Shown here piece by piece: positions 46,345 through 62,369 of a stretch of 64,000 nucleotides of DNA. The position numbers and the translations under genes were made by a program. The stretch comes from Asterias rubens (taxonomy: Eukaryota > Echinodermata > Asteroidea > Forcipulatida > Asteriidae). The notes beneath the pieces were generated by a model that made no database searches, had not been told where the DNA came from, and was given only the letters and a program-made list of their open reading frames with translations. The stretch spans positions 15,977,776 through 16,041,775 of the forward strand of contig NC_047072.1 in NCBI RefSeq assembly GCF_902459465.1. The letters are read 5' to 3'. Position 1 is the stretch's first letter, and each line of letters opens with the position of its first letter.

Positions 46345-47790
46345 TTCTTTAGTATCGTAATGTTTATGTAGAGAATAGTTTAATTAATTATTGTTATAAT
46401 AACATCAACCACAATTATTTGTATACGATACGCATACTGTCTCATCGTTAGTCCACCTAGTATTGTGAAATGTATAAATATAAAAGTGAGAAATAACATG
46501 GTATAACTATAAACTATGCGCTTAGAGGCTTTTGCATTAGGCGCTTTACAATTGTCTTATTATTATTATTATTATTATTTAAACGAAGTTTTTCTTTAGA
46601 GGTAAACTTTTTAAAGTATTATTCTTTTCAATAATGATTAGGATAATAACTCCAAATCACATGATTATATGACTTTTATAAATCGTCAGAAATTATACCT
46701 ACACTTTGAGTTGAACATTAGAACTCATGAGTGTTTAAATTTAATGACATGTATGGTCTGAATTTCTGAGCAAATTTGCCTGCTACCATCATTATTTTCC
46801 TGTTGTCAATCCTATACAAAAGGGTTGACTTTGTATAAATAACTGTTACGTCAACCAAACGTGTTACATTTTGTGAGATTAGTTTTCATGTAAATTGAAG
46901 CAAAATGAATTGAATGAAACCACTTGAAATAATATTAACTTGTTAACATGTTGTGTATAATAGGCCTACTACCTAATATTATTATCTTTCCAGTTGTCAT
47001 TACCGAACTGGTGAGTACCAACCCCAGATCGTCATAGTTTGTTTTTAATGGGTGATTCACGAAATTATTGTTATAATAATTTTATTTTTATGAAAATGGG
47101 AATGTTGGAGCGCCATGATGACTCTTTGAATATTTTGCCTGAAACCCAAGGTTTCTTGAGTTGTTCTTTTGTAGTCTTTTTAATACCTTCCTCCTCTGAT
47201 TTTGTGGGAGGTTTTGTATCTATTTTATGTTGTTTTTGTTTTTGTTTTTGTTTTTTTATAAACTGCAAGTAAGTAGCCTGTATATTAAATGCTGAATGCT
47301 TAACTAAATAAAACAGTTAATAGAAAAGAAAACAAATAATAATTGAGGTTAATTATTGCATGAGACAAGGGCATTGAAAATAAAAAAAAGGCCTGGAAAA
47401 TGAGTTACATTCAGAACTTCTGGTGACAAAGATTTGCCGAGTGCGGACGCGTCTGTGCTTTTTTACAAGAATTTCTGAATTTGACCTGTTTTTCGACATT
47501 CAAAAACATCTTCATTTGTGTGACTGACGGCAGATGAATACACTGGCTGAAATAAAATTGATCCTCTGAAATAAATGATTTCCCACAACAGCCAATGAAA
47601 CACTCTGGAAGACGACAGAGGATTTTTTTTTTTAAGAATGAGATCACCATCCTAACGGGATAGCTCTGCTCCCGTACAAATTTAGTTTTTAAAGTCAGTT
47701 TTCAAGTTGATATGAGTAACCACCCAAACGGTATACCTTCCCTTTAAGGTAACACAAAATGAAAATTGGTCAGTGAAACCTAATTTTAAA
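46345..47790. other. No supported gene
   Basis: AT-rich, with a TTA microsatellite at 46559-46580 and T/TTTTTG runs at about 47230-47260. A terminal relic of family C (GTCAGTTTTCAAGTTGATAT, TACCTTCCCTTTAAGG) lies at 47692-47748. Confidence 0.45.
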
Positions 47791-47794
47791 CTAA

Positions 47795-49135
47795 TCAAAT
47801 GTCCTCGTGATGATGTTCTCCAGGCATCGGTTGCTTTAGAAATGCTTGCAATCTCCTGTCCAGGTTTTGTTCGGATGTCGTAAGAGCGCTTTGTAGTTTC
47901 CTAGCTCCTCCTGCTGTGTGAGGTCTGATTGGTAGCATAACTTGGGATTTAATTCTCGAGTCTTGATGGTGGTCCAGTCCATATGCCTTGCACCTTACAG
48001 AATCATTCATGAACTCTGTATGAGTCATCGCGGATATTTTTCGTACTCTTGATGTAGGTTTTCTAGAAGTTATTGGTGAGGATGGGGTAGAGTCAATTGA
48101 TAATAACATTGAATTCGTGTTTGCACGGGCACGTCTTATTGGGAAGGCAGGAGTTCGGGGCAATGGCTGAATACCAAGCTTCTCAGCTCGAATTAACAGT
48201 CTCGGCTTATGATGTTGCCTAGGGGAATCTGTTCTTAAGGAATCTTGCATATCGTTAGTTTGATCAACTGATTGACTAGAATCAGTGGATAACTTGGTTT
48301 CATTTTTGTAAAAGTCCTCTTGACGGTGTTGGGGAGTACTTACGTTGCTTTGTCGAACAGTGTGAGTTGGTGTAAGCTTACCCGTATCTATGGTAACATC
48401 ACACCGTTGTTTTAGTTGGCGTACTCCACGTGGTAAACGCATCTGTGGTTTGTACGTTTTAGAATCAGAAGATGAACATTCATGGTTAATAAGATCTTGG
48501 GGAGATTTTGATGCAGAAGACGTGATTTCATCATAAGATGCCGAAATAGGAGTCACCCCGCAAGCATTTCGTCGCCACTTCAAAGGAGCTGATTTAGGTC
48601 TTGTAGATCGCAACGCTAAGTTATGGGGCAAACATATCTCACGTCCAGGCGAAGTTGGCATCTTAGTTGAGATATTTAAATTCTTAAGACACTTTACATA
48701 ATCTGTATCAGCGTCTGTATCTTTGTTTTCAGATACACCATCTTCTGCAGTTGATGTGTTGTCAATCCGGTAAACACTTGTGGATTTCGACCGTAGTCTC
48801 CCTGTATCATTTTGATGAGTTTTCCTGTCCGAGCCGTTGCCTTTTGATCGATTATTGAATGCTGAGTTTGAGGAGTACTTTTGAGAAGTTTGTGTCATAG
48901 TTTCACGGTCTGCCAAACAGCTATCTCCTTCCTGACGTTGAAGACAAGCAAGAACATCTTGGGCACTTAATCGACGCCGAAACAAATAAACCATGTTCTT
49001 ATGAGCAGTTGTTTCCATTGACTCTAACTGCTTCTGAAGGCGCTGAGATTCGATTTTATTTGCCCTGTCCATAAAAAGGGACAAGTTAGTTTCAACTGAC
49101 GTTTTCTGTCGTCGGGTTTTGCTTCCTGTATTCAT
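47795..49135 (-). CDS. Single-exon 446-aa disordered protein, unknown function
   Basis: A long uninterrupted minus-strand frame with ATG at 49135 as the first in-frame Met after an in-frame TAA about 54 nt upstream. That supports the start unless a spliced leader region adds codons. Residues 1-70 are basic and helical (RANKIESQRLQKQLESME, NMVYLFRRRLSAQDVL). The rest is Ser/Thr/Arg-rich and probably disordered, with no signal peptide, membrane segment or catalytic motif. RPKSAP and RPHTAGG are R-P-x-S/T-A words that I associate loosely with microtubule or ciliary proteins. I do not recognise the family. Its length and composition argue for a real gene rather than a chance ORF. The short plus-strand ORF beginning next to its start is probably chance. 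Confidence 0.65.
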   Translation of the reverse strand: MNTGSKTRRQKTSVETNLSLFMDRANKIESQRLQKQLESMETTAHKNMVYLFRRRLSAQDVLACLQRQEGDSCLADRETMTQTSQKYSSNSAFNNRSKGNGSDRKTHQNDTGRLRSKSTSVYRIDNTSTAEDGVSENKDTDADTDYVKCLKNLNISTKMPTSPGREICLPHNLALRSTRPKSAPLKWRRNACGVTPISASYDEITSSASKSPQDLINHECSSSDSKTYKPQMRLPRGVRQLKQRCDVTIDTGKLTPTHTVRQSNVSTPQHRQEDFYKNETKLSTDSSQSVDQTNDMQDSLRTDSPRQHHKPRLLIRAEKLGIQPLPRTPAFPIRRARANTNSMLLSIDSTPSSPITSRKPTSRVRKISAMTHTEFMNDSVRCKAYGLDHHQDSRIKSQVMLPIRPHTAGGARKLQSALTTSEQNLDRRLQAFLKQPMPGEHHHEDI

Positions 49136-49139
49136 ACTT

Positions 49140-50690
49140 GAAGAGTGTTTGTAATACTCACTCCTGCAGCGGCATTGATATTATGTTTCCTTCAGTTAAT
49201 AGAAGTTACAAACGAGACGAATTAGACGTTCTCTATAACAGTTCTGGGCAGTGCTGGAAATCGACATTTCGTCAACGGACTTCTATAATCACGCGTGTCT
49301 TTAGACTTAATTACTCGTCTGGAAAAATGACAAACTTGATTGCATTTGATTGCACAAATCAATTTACAACTATAGTTGACATGAAGCGAATAATAATAAG
49401 GGTGATACCCACTACCATGAGTATTTCAACATCAATAGACCAGATGACCCAGCAAGACTGACAATCCTATGTATGGATGACTCTTTATTGTATAATGTGG
49501 TATCATAGCTACGATGTATTGTTGTGGATAGGCATTTTGATATGAAGTGCTTAATAAACTATGGATGCTTGGATTCTAAGTAGAAACTAGGGTTTCAAGT
49601 ACCAATGACCTACATCAAACGATGAATAAAGCTACTACCAATAAAGTCAAAGCAATGTCGTGACCATTGAGTCTTCACGATATTGATCCTGTTGTAGGGT
49701 CTACTTGTACTGCACGGATAGCAAAAAAAAAACACCAAACAATAGACTGACAAATCAAACGAACCAGCATCTGGTCCAAAGCAGTATTTCCTGGTATTTA
49801 TTTGTCAGTGTGTGAATCAACATAACATGCTGGCACAAAAAATATAGGCCTTTCTGTATTTTTTGTTTAAAGCCATTATACACTTTCGGTACAGTAAAGA
49901 AATTAAAAGTTCACAGATTTACAAATAACTTACAGGGTTTACAGAAGGTAATGGTGAAAGACTTCTCTTGAAATATTATTCCATGAAATGCTGTACTTTT
50001 TGAGAAAACATTAAAACAATATCAAAGTGTGGGTTTTCCCGTTATTTTCTCCCGACTCCGATGGCCGATTGAGCCTAAATTTTCACAGGTTTGTTATTTT
50101 ATATATAAGTTGTAGTACACGAAGTGTGGGCCTTGGACAACACTGTTTATCGATGGCTTTAACCTATGGTGCACCGATTGTAGCGGTGGCGATAAAAAAA
50201 CATTAGTTCATTTTATGCATTTTGAGTAACCTCTGAGAACCTGAAACGTGTATAAAATTTGGTGCAATTTAATTAAATTGGGGTTAAGCAAAGACTAACT
50301 CGGGATTTGAACCTATACGACCTCTTGATTAACGTGATGGCGCTACAGCAGCTGATCCGTCTATACTAGCCCTTATGTTGGCGGTCGCCCTATTTTGTTG
50401 AGTCACGAAGTCAATTTTTCTTGTGTAACTTGATATTTGGAACCAAGAGTTACATTTCTCAGTTATTTGGTTGCCCCCTAGTTGAAGAGATTAGTGCAAG
50501 TGCTACATTTTTGTACAGTTCCTGTATATATATCGTATGATGGAAAGTTGGTTAAGCGTAGCCTGGTCAAATTATTTTTGCAGTCGCTGCTGACGAGACG
50601 AAACCATTCTGTGTAGTTTTGATTTGATTAGAATTTAGCTCAATTGAAAGGAAGGTGGGGTTCACCTGTAAAAATCCCAACACAATTGTG
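49140..50690. other. Intergenic, with SINE and inverted-repeat relics
   Basis: 49870-50160 is a diverged family A/C-like relic (GATTGAGCCTAAATTTTCAC, AGTACACGAAGTGTGGGCC). 50275-50370 is a minus-strand SINE head with B box GGTTCAAATCC and GCGCCATCACGTTAATCAAG. The 107-codon plus-strand ORF at 49138 has no domain. Confidence 0.5.
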
Positions 50691-50757
50691 TCAATTACTT
50701 AGGGCAGGGACCAGGGATAGTAAATTATTATTCATCGTTTCCTCTATAACGCCAATT

Positions 50758-53779
<3,022 letters not shown>

Positions 53780-53799
53780 AGTCAGATAGATGTGCTCTC

Positions 53800-55765
53800 T
53801 CCTATGAAAATCAGGTTAATTTAATTAATATACTATCTACATGTCAATACGAAAGCAAGCCATCAAAACGCATCTTAAATATTAACGATTCAATTACAAA
53901 ATCCTGTTGGTATATGCCTACCTTGTTATAAGTGATGACCATTAGCTTTCTGTGTCCAATGTTAGAGTGGTACCGTGTATAACGATTGCAGAGAGTGAAG
54001 TTACTCAACTATTCTGAATGATTCAGCTATTTCCACTTTAGCATGGACTTTGTGTTTGCCTGGCTGGGATAATCAGTATCGTAAATATTGCATGAGAGGA
54101 TCAGCCGCAAACGTTATGTATACACAATGTGGACATACCGAGCCAACTTTGTAGAAAAGTAAACAACACGATGAACAGGCCTTACCGCCCGGAATATTAG
54201 CTTGCAAAACATTTCGAGAGTATTAAGTCGATAGATGTCTTTTAATTACGAGACAATAATGTTAAAATATTTACTTGAAAAGTTATAACATTAACTTTCA
54301 TAAAACACTTCTCCAATATATGTTTTTGTATCATGATGGGTTATTGAAAACGCCCTCCTTAGAAATCAGACGTCCAAGATTGCGACCCCACCCCCACCCA
54401 TCTGACAAACTTTGAATCCACCCATGCCTTAATCCAAGGAGGCTGTCGTAAAGTGTGAATACTGAGATGTAGTAAATACAATAGCATGAGACTAACTACG
54501 CATTATGTTATCCACTAGTTCATGTAGTTTATTACTGGCGGATCGGGGGGGGGGGGCATCGGACCCCACCCCTTAAAGGTTTCAAGGCCAATAACACATA
54601 ACTTTTTAGTATTTCGAGTAACAAAGCAGTATAACCTTTAATGCAAATTAAAATATTGCCCAAGTCTAAAAAGCTCAAACTGGTGCACGTTTTATAGAGC
54701 GCTGGGGTGGTGGACTATGTAAAAGAGAAAAATAAATAGAGAGACCAACAAGGAACTAGTCTGATGGTGAGACACTTAAAGGAGTTTGAATTGGTTGACT
54801 GTTGAGCTTCTGCGGTAGTTTCTGGCAGGACATTCCATTGACTGAGGCGGGGGGGGGGGGCATCTTATGATGTTCCTTGGTGCAGGTTGGAACGTTGTGT
54901 ACATGGGACTTTTGTATAAGAGAAGATTTGGCCAAGGGTACGAATTGCCTTATTGTAGACCAAGGATTGGGCAGACATGTCAATCGACATAACTGACAAA
55001 GTTATTTGGCATGTTCTAGTTATATTATAAAACAACAAATTACAATTAAACGAAACGTCCAGGAAACATGGGGAAAGAGACTGCCGCCCACCAAACACCG
55101 ATTACTATGCACCTAGCTAACGAAGTGTGTTTATAGAGGGACGAGGACGATGCAAACAGACATTTTACTATCACTCACAAATGGGAACTGCCTTTTTAGC
55201 CATTGAGGTCCATACTTATCACTTTATTTTATTGAAAAAAGAAAACACTGATATACATAGATAAATATATTATTCTAATTCAACCATACATTATTTTATA
55301 CAAATGATCATGTAAAGATATTACATGAATTAAGTTTTTGATTGACTGCGTACATGAAAGCACCGTGTTCATTATGAATCCATCATTACCTAGGTACCTG
55401 TAAAAAAAAACTGTGGAATAGACCCACACTACACAGATTTAACAGTTAAAGTTTTAAAAACTACCTTAAAAAATACAAATGTATGTTATCATCACATACA
55501 TGTTCATATATTCATATTTTATTATAGTACTACAGTGATCAATATAATAATGTTCACTAGCTATTAACATAATATCTTTTGTGCTGGATAAATGATATAA
55601 AAATTGTAGCAAAACCTTTTAAGAACTATATTGTCTCTTATCCCCATGTAAAACAGCCCTGGAGAAGAAAGGGAGTTTATCTTACCCAATGAATACCCCC
55701 CAGCGCCAGTCAAACTATCCCTGCCTAGGTCCCTAATCCATGGAGTTCTGGTGGCACATTTAGCG
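53800..55765. other. Upstream region of SULT and spacer; no supported gene
   Basis: G runs at 54545-54557 and 54849-54860, with a GGCGGATC-type element end near 54537. ORFs near 54756-55098 have no domain. The first ~200 bp upstream of 53779 should hold the SULT promoter, but no motif stands out. Confidence 0.4.
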
Positions 55766-55767
55766 AA

Positions 55768-57530
55768 AAACCCAGGGTTTACCACTTACCCCCCTACTCC
55801 AGAGGGAGGCTATTCACCAGGGTATGCCCATACCCCGGGGTAGATCAGGGGTAAAGCGATCCAAGTGTGAATGGGTCAACTGAATAACCCAGGGTTTTAC
55901 CACTTACCCCCTACTCCAGAGGGAGGCTATTCACCAGGGTATGCCCATACCCCAGGGTAGATCAGGGGTAAAGTGATCCAAGTGTGAATGGGTCAACTGA
56001 ATAACCCAGGGTTTTACCACTTACCCCCTACTCCAGAGGGAGGCTATTCACCAGGGTATGCCCATACCCCGGGGTAGATCAGGGGTAAAGTGATCCAAGT
56101 GTGAATGGGTCAACTGAATAACCCAGGGTTTTACCACTTACCCCCCTACTCCAGAGGGAGGCTATTCACCAGGGTATGCCCATACCCCAGGGTAGATCAG
56201 GGGTAAAGTGATCCAAGTGTGAATGGGTCAACTGAATAACCCAGGGTTTTACCACTTACCCCTCTACTCCAGAGGGAGGCTATTCACAAGGGTATGCCCA
56301 TACCCCAGGGTAGATCAGGGGTAAAGCGATCCAAGTGTGAATGGGTCAACTGAATAACTCAGGGTTTTACCACTTACCCCCCTACTCCAGAGGGAGGCTA
56401 TTCACCAGGGTATGCCCATACCCCGGGGTAGATCAGGGGTAAAGCGATCCAAGTGTGAATGGGTCAACTGAATAACTCAGGGTTTTACCACTTACCCCCC
56501 TACTCCAGAGGGAGGCTATTCACCAGGGTATGCCCATACCCCAGGGTAGATCAGGGGTAAAGCGATCCAAGTGTGAATGGGTCAACTGAATAACCCAGGG
56601 TTTTACCACTTACCCCCCTACTCCAGAGGGAGGCTATTCACCAGGGTATGCCCATACCCCAGGGTAGATCAGGGGTAAATTAATTCAAGTGCGAATGGGT
56701 CAACTGAATAACCCAGGGTTTTACCACTTACCCCCTACTCCAGAGGGAGGCTATTCACCAGGGTATGCCCATACCCCAGGGTAGATCAGGGGTAAAGCGA
56801 TCCAAGTGTGAATGGGCCAACTGAATAACCCAGGGTTTTACCACTTACCCCCCTACTCCAGAGGGAGGCTATTCACCAGGGTATGCCCATACCCCAGGGT
56901 AGATCAGGGGTAAATTGATTCAAGTGCGAATGGGTCAACTGAATAACCCAGGGTTTTACCACTTACCCCCTACTCCAGAGGGAGGCTATTCACCAGGGTA
57001 TGCCCATACCCCTGGGTAGATCAGGGGTAAAGCGATCCAAGTGTGAATGGGTCAACTGAATAACCCAGGGTTTTACCACTTACCCCCTACTCCAGAGGGA
57101 GGCTATTCACCAGGGTATGCCCATACCCCGGGGTAGATCAGGGGTAAATTGATTCAAGTGTGAATGGGTCAACTGAATAACCCAGGGTTTTACCACTTAC
57201 CCCTCTACTCCAGAGGGAGGCTATTCACCAGGGTATGCCCATACCCCAGGGTAGATCAGGGGTAAAGTGATCCAAGTGTGAATGGGTCAACTGAATAACC
57301 CAGGGTTTTACCACTTACCCCTCTACTCAAGAGGGAGGCTATTCACCAGGGTATGCCCATACCCCAGGGTAGATCAGGGGTAAAGCGATCCAAGTGTGAA
57401 TGGGTCAACTGAATAACTCAGGGTTTTACCACTTACCCCCCTACTCCAGAGGGAGGCTATTCACCAGGGTATGCCCATACCCCAGGGTAGATCAGGGGTA
57501 AAGCAATCCAAGTGTGAATGGGTCAACTGA
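55768..57530. repeat. 117-bp satellite, about 15 copies
   Basis: AACCCAGGGTTTTACCACTT recurs every 116-118 bp from about 55768 to 57420. Each unit contains CTACTCCAGAGGGAGGCTAT, CACCAGGGTATGCCCATACC and GATCAGGGGTAAA. Variants (AAGCGATCC, AAGTGATCC, AATTGATTC; CCCAGGG or CCCGGGG) are shared between non-adjacent units, a sign of homogenisation. The unit is rich in partial palindromes such as GGGTATGCCCATACCC. No ORF runs through it. Confidence 0.97.
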
Positions 57531-58060
57531 TTTCCCCTGGTGTTGACCCTTGGTATTAGAGTAGCAAGAAAAGGGCCATTGTTCTCTTACAAGTCAACCA
57601 TACCAAATACATGTATAAAGATTTGTTGTCTACATGGATCAAAAATAAACAAATTTGAAGGTACATTCAATACTAACATCCATTGAATTTATGTACACTC
57701 CAGGCTAGCAATTGGGTGCATGGGTTTCTTCTGATAGTATACAACTGGCATTCATTGGAAACTGTTAGGCTTAAGTACTTTAGACTCCTGTTGAAGTTTG
57801 AGCTACACACCAATTGTTCATGTTATGCATAGAGAACATTCAACACACTCAACAGCCAACAATTGATCACTTAAAATAGCTTTAAGTAAAGTAATTTGAT
57901 CTTATCAACAACTTAAAAAACCTATGGCTGACTTCAGCAACATCACATAGACGCAAAAAGGAACATACATAAAACAAAAAGACACAGTCATAGCATGGAG
58001 GAAGGAATAGATAGCTTTAAATCAATATCGTGTTCATATAGCTGTACCTGTATACTGCAC
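57531..58060. other. No gene recognised
   Basis: AT-rich spacer between the satellite and a SINE-like repeat. Confidence 0.45.
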
Positions 58061-58064
58061 TAAT

Positions 58065-58315
58065 AATAATACAAAGCATTTATATAGCGCCCTACGGAGA
58101 ACAGAGTGTTTTACATGAGATTATGACAAAGGAAAAACAAACAAACTAGGATGGGTGGGGAAACAGAAATGTCTTGAGGAGGCTTTTGAACACAGGCAAC
58201 GAGATCGCCTCTCGCAGACCCGCGGGGAGCTCATTCCATAGGCGAGGGGCAGCTATTTCGCCTTTAGTGATTATTTTCGCTTTTTGGTTTTCTGCAGGCT
58301 TGTTCTCTGTGTAGT
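58065..58315 (+). repeat. SINE-like interspersed repeat
   Basis: TAATAATAC, then TTATATAGCGCCCTACGGAG, then GGAGGCTTTTGAACA and GGGGAGCTCATTCCATAGGC. This is a conserved block order known from invertebrate SINE-type repeats. The family is not named with confidence. An AAATAAATAAAT run follows at 58360-58388. Confidence 0.5.
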
Positions 58316-58500
58316 CTTATCTTATTTGCCTATTCTATGTATGTGCTGTTTGCCTGGAAATAAATAAATAAATAAAATAAATAAATAAGCTATGGAGAAT
58401 GAGCTATCCCCAGCTTTCCGTCTATTTCTAGGAACAGAAAGCCGGGTCTGATCAGCTGATGAGCGGAGTCGTTGCCTGTATGCATTAGCAGTATTAGAAT

Positions 58501-58705
58501 TGTAAGAATTCTTGGAGTAGAAGTGTTGATATTAAGAAGTACAGTCCCAATGTTTCACTGCAAGTTATTGTAAGAATTCTTGGAGTAGAAGTGTTGATAT
58601 TAAGAAGTACAGTCCCAATGTTTCACTGCAAGTTATTGTAAGAATTCTTGGAGTAGAAGTGTTGATATTAAGAAGTACAGTCCCAATGTTTCACTGCAAG
58701 TTATT
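58501..58705 (+). repeat. Three tandem copies of a 68-bp unit
   Basis: TGTAAGAATTCTTGGAGTAG starts at 58501, 58569 and 58637. The copies are essentially identical, so the duplication is recent. It lies just beyond the CYB5R4 stop (58727), so it would be in the 3' UTR on the minus strand. Confidence 0.95.
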
Positions 58706-58726
58706 GTTAACAGATGAGCAACATCT

Positions 58727-61700
58727 TTAAGCAGCAAACACATGTATCATCTCATCTGTGTAGCCGTATGCTTTGGACAACCTTGAAAAGAAGAACAAAG
58801 GAAAATGTACATTAACCAAAGCACTGTTTACTTCAATTAGTTAATTATTAATGACACATTCTTCAGTTTAAAGACAATAAACACATGCAACTTCCTACTT
58901 ACTTGAAAGCAAGTTGAGTAAACTGTGTTGGTCCACAGATACACATCAAGAATCTTTGTTGAGGTTGATCTGATGGACATGGAAAATACTCCTCTACAAT
59001 CTCTTTCCTAATCCGTCCCTTAGGCCCACTCCATCTCTCATCGGGTTCAGATAAAATGTTGATGATCTCAAAGCTCTTTGGTTGAGTCTTAAGTAAGTCG
59101 CTCAAATCTTCTCTCCAAGGAATATCTCTTTCTGTCTTATTAAAGAATATCAGCTTGATATGCCTGCAGTTTATAAAAATCAAAATGGAAAAAAAAGGAA
59201 TGAGAGACCAATTAATAATACACTCAATACAAAACCAATCAGCTTGATGTAGCAGCAAAATCATTATAACAGAACTTATACATTCAGCACAAAACCAATC
59301 ATCTTGATTGGCAATTTCATCAATTGGGCTTTTAAACTCAGCACACTGAACAATACGTATCAGAATGAACAATTACCAACAATCATTAAACATGTTATAA
59401 TCAATATAGAACTTATACATTCAGCACAAAACCAATCATCTTGATTGGCAATAATCATTATAGTCAATATAGAACTTATACACTCAGTACAAAATGAATA
59501 ATAATAATGAAGACTTATAAAGCGCACAAATTCATCAAAATGCTGATGGCACTAAATAAAAACAATAACATACACATGTTCCATAACAAAATTGAACATA
59601 AGCCCAAGCTTAAATGGAATCCAGAACATGTGGTAGAGAAATACAATAAAAATGCAATATCTAAGAAAACATCAGTTTGATGTATCAGCAATATAATCAA
59701 TACTGAACTTATTATAAACTCAGCACTCAGCACAAAACCAATCAGATTGATAAAATTTGCAAAATAATCAATACAAAAACCAAGTAACTTAATGAATCAG
59801 CAATATATTCAATATAGAACGTTTAAAAATAGTATAGTAGATAGAGGTTATCAATAGTTTGCCAACAAGTCAGCATCTCTCCAGTAAGTTTCATGGTCCT
59901 TTACACAAAACGTTCACACTGCCTTTAAGTGATTCTGAATTGACAGATTTGGGGGAAGACCACATGCAAGCACATTGTACTTCAGCCATGAGCACCATGC
60001 ATCAATTAGAAGGGTAATTAAATACAACCAATGGACCGAAAAGCAACATTCCCCATTCACACAATAAGAATCCACATGATTATTTGGATAATGTTTTTGA
60101 ATCTCCTGAAATACTTACTTAGTTTGTTGTTTGTTGTGTATCCTATTCCACTGTAGAAGTTTAACCATTGGTGTAAAACCAGTACCAGCAGCAACTAAGA
60201 CAAGAGTATCAGCTTGATCAAGACGAGATTCTACAAAGCTTCCTTCATAATCACTAACATCAATCATATCTCCTTCTTTATATCCAGCTAACTGTTGAGT
60301 AAATTGTCCATCTGGATACATCTTGATCATCAGATAAATAATCCGTCCACATATTTGTTTAGCTTTGTAATCTTGTGGTAGAAGCGTTGAAGAGACGACA
60401 GTGTAGGGTCTGCTTAATTCTTCACCTTTAAAGAACAATCATTATGAAAATGCGATTTTAATAGTTTCACAATTCAAAAGGTTTATTTGGCTATTCTGAA
60501 ACTTTTCAATACAATGAAATGAATTGATGCAAACACAATTAGTTAATGGCCTTAAATTTAAACCTTTGCAGAGTCTTTCTCAAAAGGTAGAATGACAACA
60601 CAACAAACACATAAAAGTATACTGGTGTAACAGAAGTAGTCAAATGGGCAGAAGTGAAAACAGAGAGAGGCAGAATGCAGTTAGAATAGGCAAGAAAAAG
60701 AAGGGAGAATGAAAGGCCCAGTATTTACTTAAATGAGGATATTCTGTGAAAAAGACTTGTAGTGACTGCTCCTTTTTAACCAATCAACACAGACCAGAGA
60801 AAAGTGACTGGTACCCTGCAAGCTACAGGGAGTGTATACATGTATATAGTTTTTCGCTGGTTTATAAACATGTGTGTTATGACGGCAGCCATTGTTTTCC
60901 TGTCGCAGTTTTACATGTCAAAAAAACAAACCAAAAGTTAAGCTTCATCGTTCAATTTAATAGCAGTTATTATTCAACAGTTACAAGTTCATAATTTCGT
61001 CGTTAATTGTTATCATTACGTCAAGTCAGTGTACGTCTGTTTTGTTTGTCTGAACACACGGAGAAACCAAAACTTTCCCGAATTATAAACGTGCTTCTGT
61101 TCCAGCGCCGAGGGAAAAAATCCGTTCATCAGGTAGTGCAGGTGAGTCATAAACCTATAAAGTAGTCAATCTCTTATAACCATAATTACTACAGACTGAA
61201 CATTATTATTCATTTTCTTCTTGGTTGTTCAGACCTGAAGGTGCCTTATCCACAGTTCTCTCTACTCGGGAGAACAGTCTCAATGCCTTCTCAAACCATA
61301 TCATAAATACATGAAATAGCGTGATCGATAGGTATCTGCCAGACGAATGCAGCTTTTGGGTGTTGACTGTGGATCTTAGGTCAGAGAAAGTCTCTTGAGT
61401 TATGTTCTTGAGCATTTCTGTGACTGAGAAGCACATGGTTAAGAATCAGTTTCTTTACTTTCTTACCATTATGATTGACTCTGAGATACACATGGTATCC
61501 AATAGGGATGATCATGTGACTTCCTTGTGGTAACTGAAGAGCTAACAGTTTGATGTCATGCGTTAATGGTTGACAAGACAACACCTCACATGACCGAAAT
61601 ACTGGATCTATACAAAACAGAAATAAAAATATCAATAATTAATCATTCAAAAACTTTATTATTAGTTTATTATTTATTCGGCATTCACACAATACAATAA

Positions 61701-62369
61701 TCAAAATGACACAGGAACATACAACAAAGCCAGCAACACCCATAGGAAATAAAAAAGTTAACCTTATAACTGTGGCCTGGGAGCCTTTGTTTCATATGCT
61801 ACTGCCTTATAAAAACATAGGGAGAGGTTGAAAGTATACTAGTTTATCTACAGCAGAAAAAGGGACTAACTATTATAAACATTGCACAAGGAAACATTGA
61901 TCAGAACATAAGCATCCGATTGGGACCTACTGCAGTAAGGCCAACAAACAATGGCAAAGTGTAGGCCGTAACAATACAAAAGAAAAGACATGAGAAGTGG
62001 CTAAATACATAGAGGGACTGGGACACCCAAAAATGCATTAAATGCACAGGGAGAGAAGTTGCAAATATGTCATTAGATAAACAACAGAAAAAGGGGATTG
62101 ATTTACTTTGTTTTTTACATTTTGTTTGAAGTTTTTTTTTTTAATCATGTCACAGAGCATCAGAGATAGAAGACAATCAATGTGAATGATACAAACTAAT
62201 ATTATTAGTTCAGTGTGCAACCTATAAGAAATCTTACCTCTATCTGTTTTGTGCACTACTGTGTTATTCCCTTCAAGAGGTGAACCAAACGTTACCCATT
62301 TCAAGTCAACATCCTTCTTATTCAGAATAAAGATGACTCGATGCACTGGGCCATTAAGCACCTTGATAC
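58727..62369 (-). CDS. CYB5R4: Cytochrome b5 reductase 4-like, 3' five exons (partial)
   Basis: C-terminal 298 codons of an NAD(P)H cytochrome b5 oxidoreductase. Exons: 62369-62238, 61607-61467, 60425-60119, 59163-58903 and 58781-58727. Every junction is GT-AG and in phase, with stop TAA at 58729-58727. The first exon reads the end of a CS domain (KDVDLKWVTFGSPLEGNN), which separates this from plain CYB5R1-3. Then come IPIGYHVYLRV and RPYTVVSS (FAD loop RxYTxxS, with V where P is usual), VAAGTGFTPM and CICGPTQFTQ (NAD-binding), and a short tail ending in FAA. The cytochrome b5 domain and the start of the CS domain are missing. The first exon here needs one base from an upstream exon, so the gene continues beyond 64000 or in exons I could not find at 62.4-64 kb. 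Confidence 0.88.
59215..59830. repeat. Scattered short repeat in a CYB5R4 intron
   Basis: AGAACTTATACATTCAGCAC and AAAACCAATCATCTTGATTG recur about five times at 59215-59830 with spacers and drift, in direct orientation. A SINE tail-like TTATAAAGCGCAC lies at 59516. Confidence 0.7.

Noticed and set aside
49138-49461. 107-aa plus-strand ORF adjoining the start of the 446-aa gene
   Set aside because: No recognisable domain or splice context. Its position at the divergent gene start gives no support by itself.
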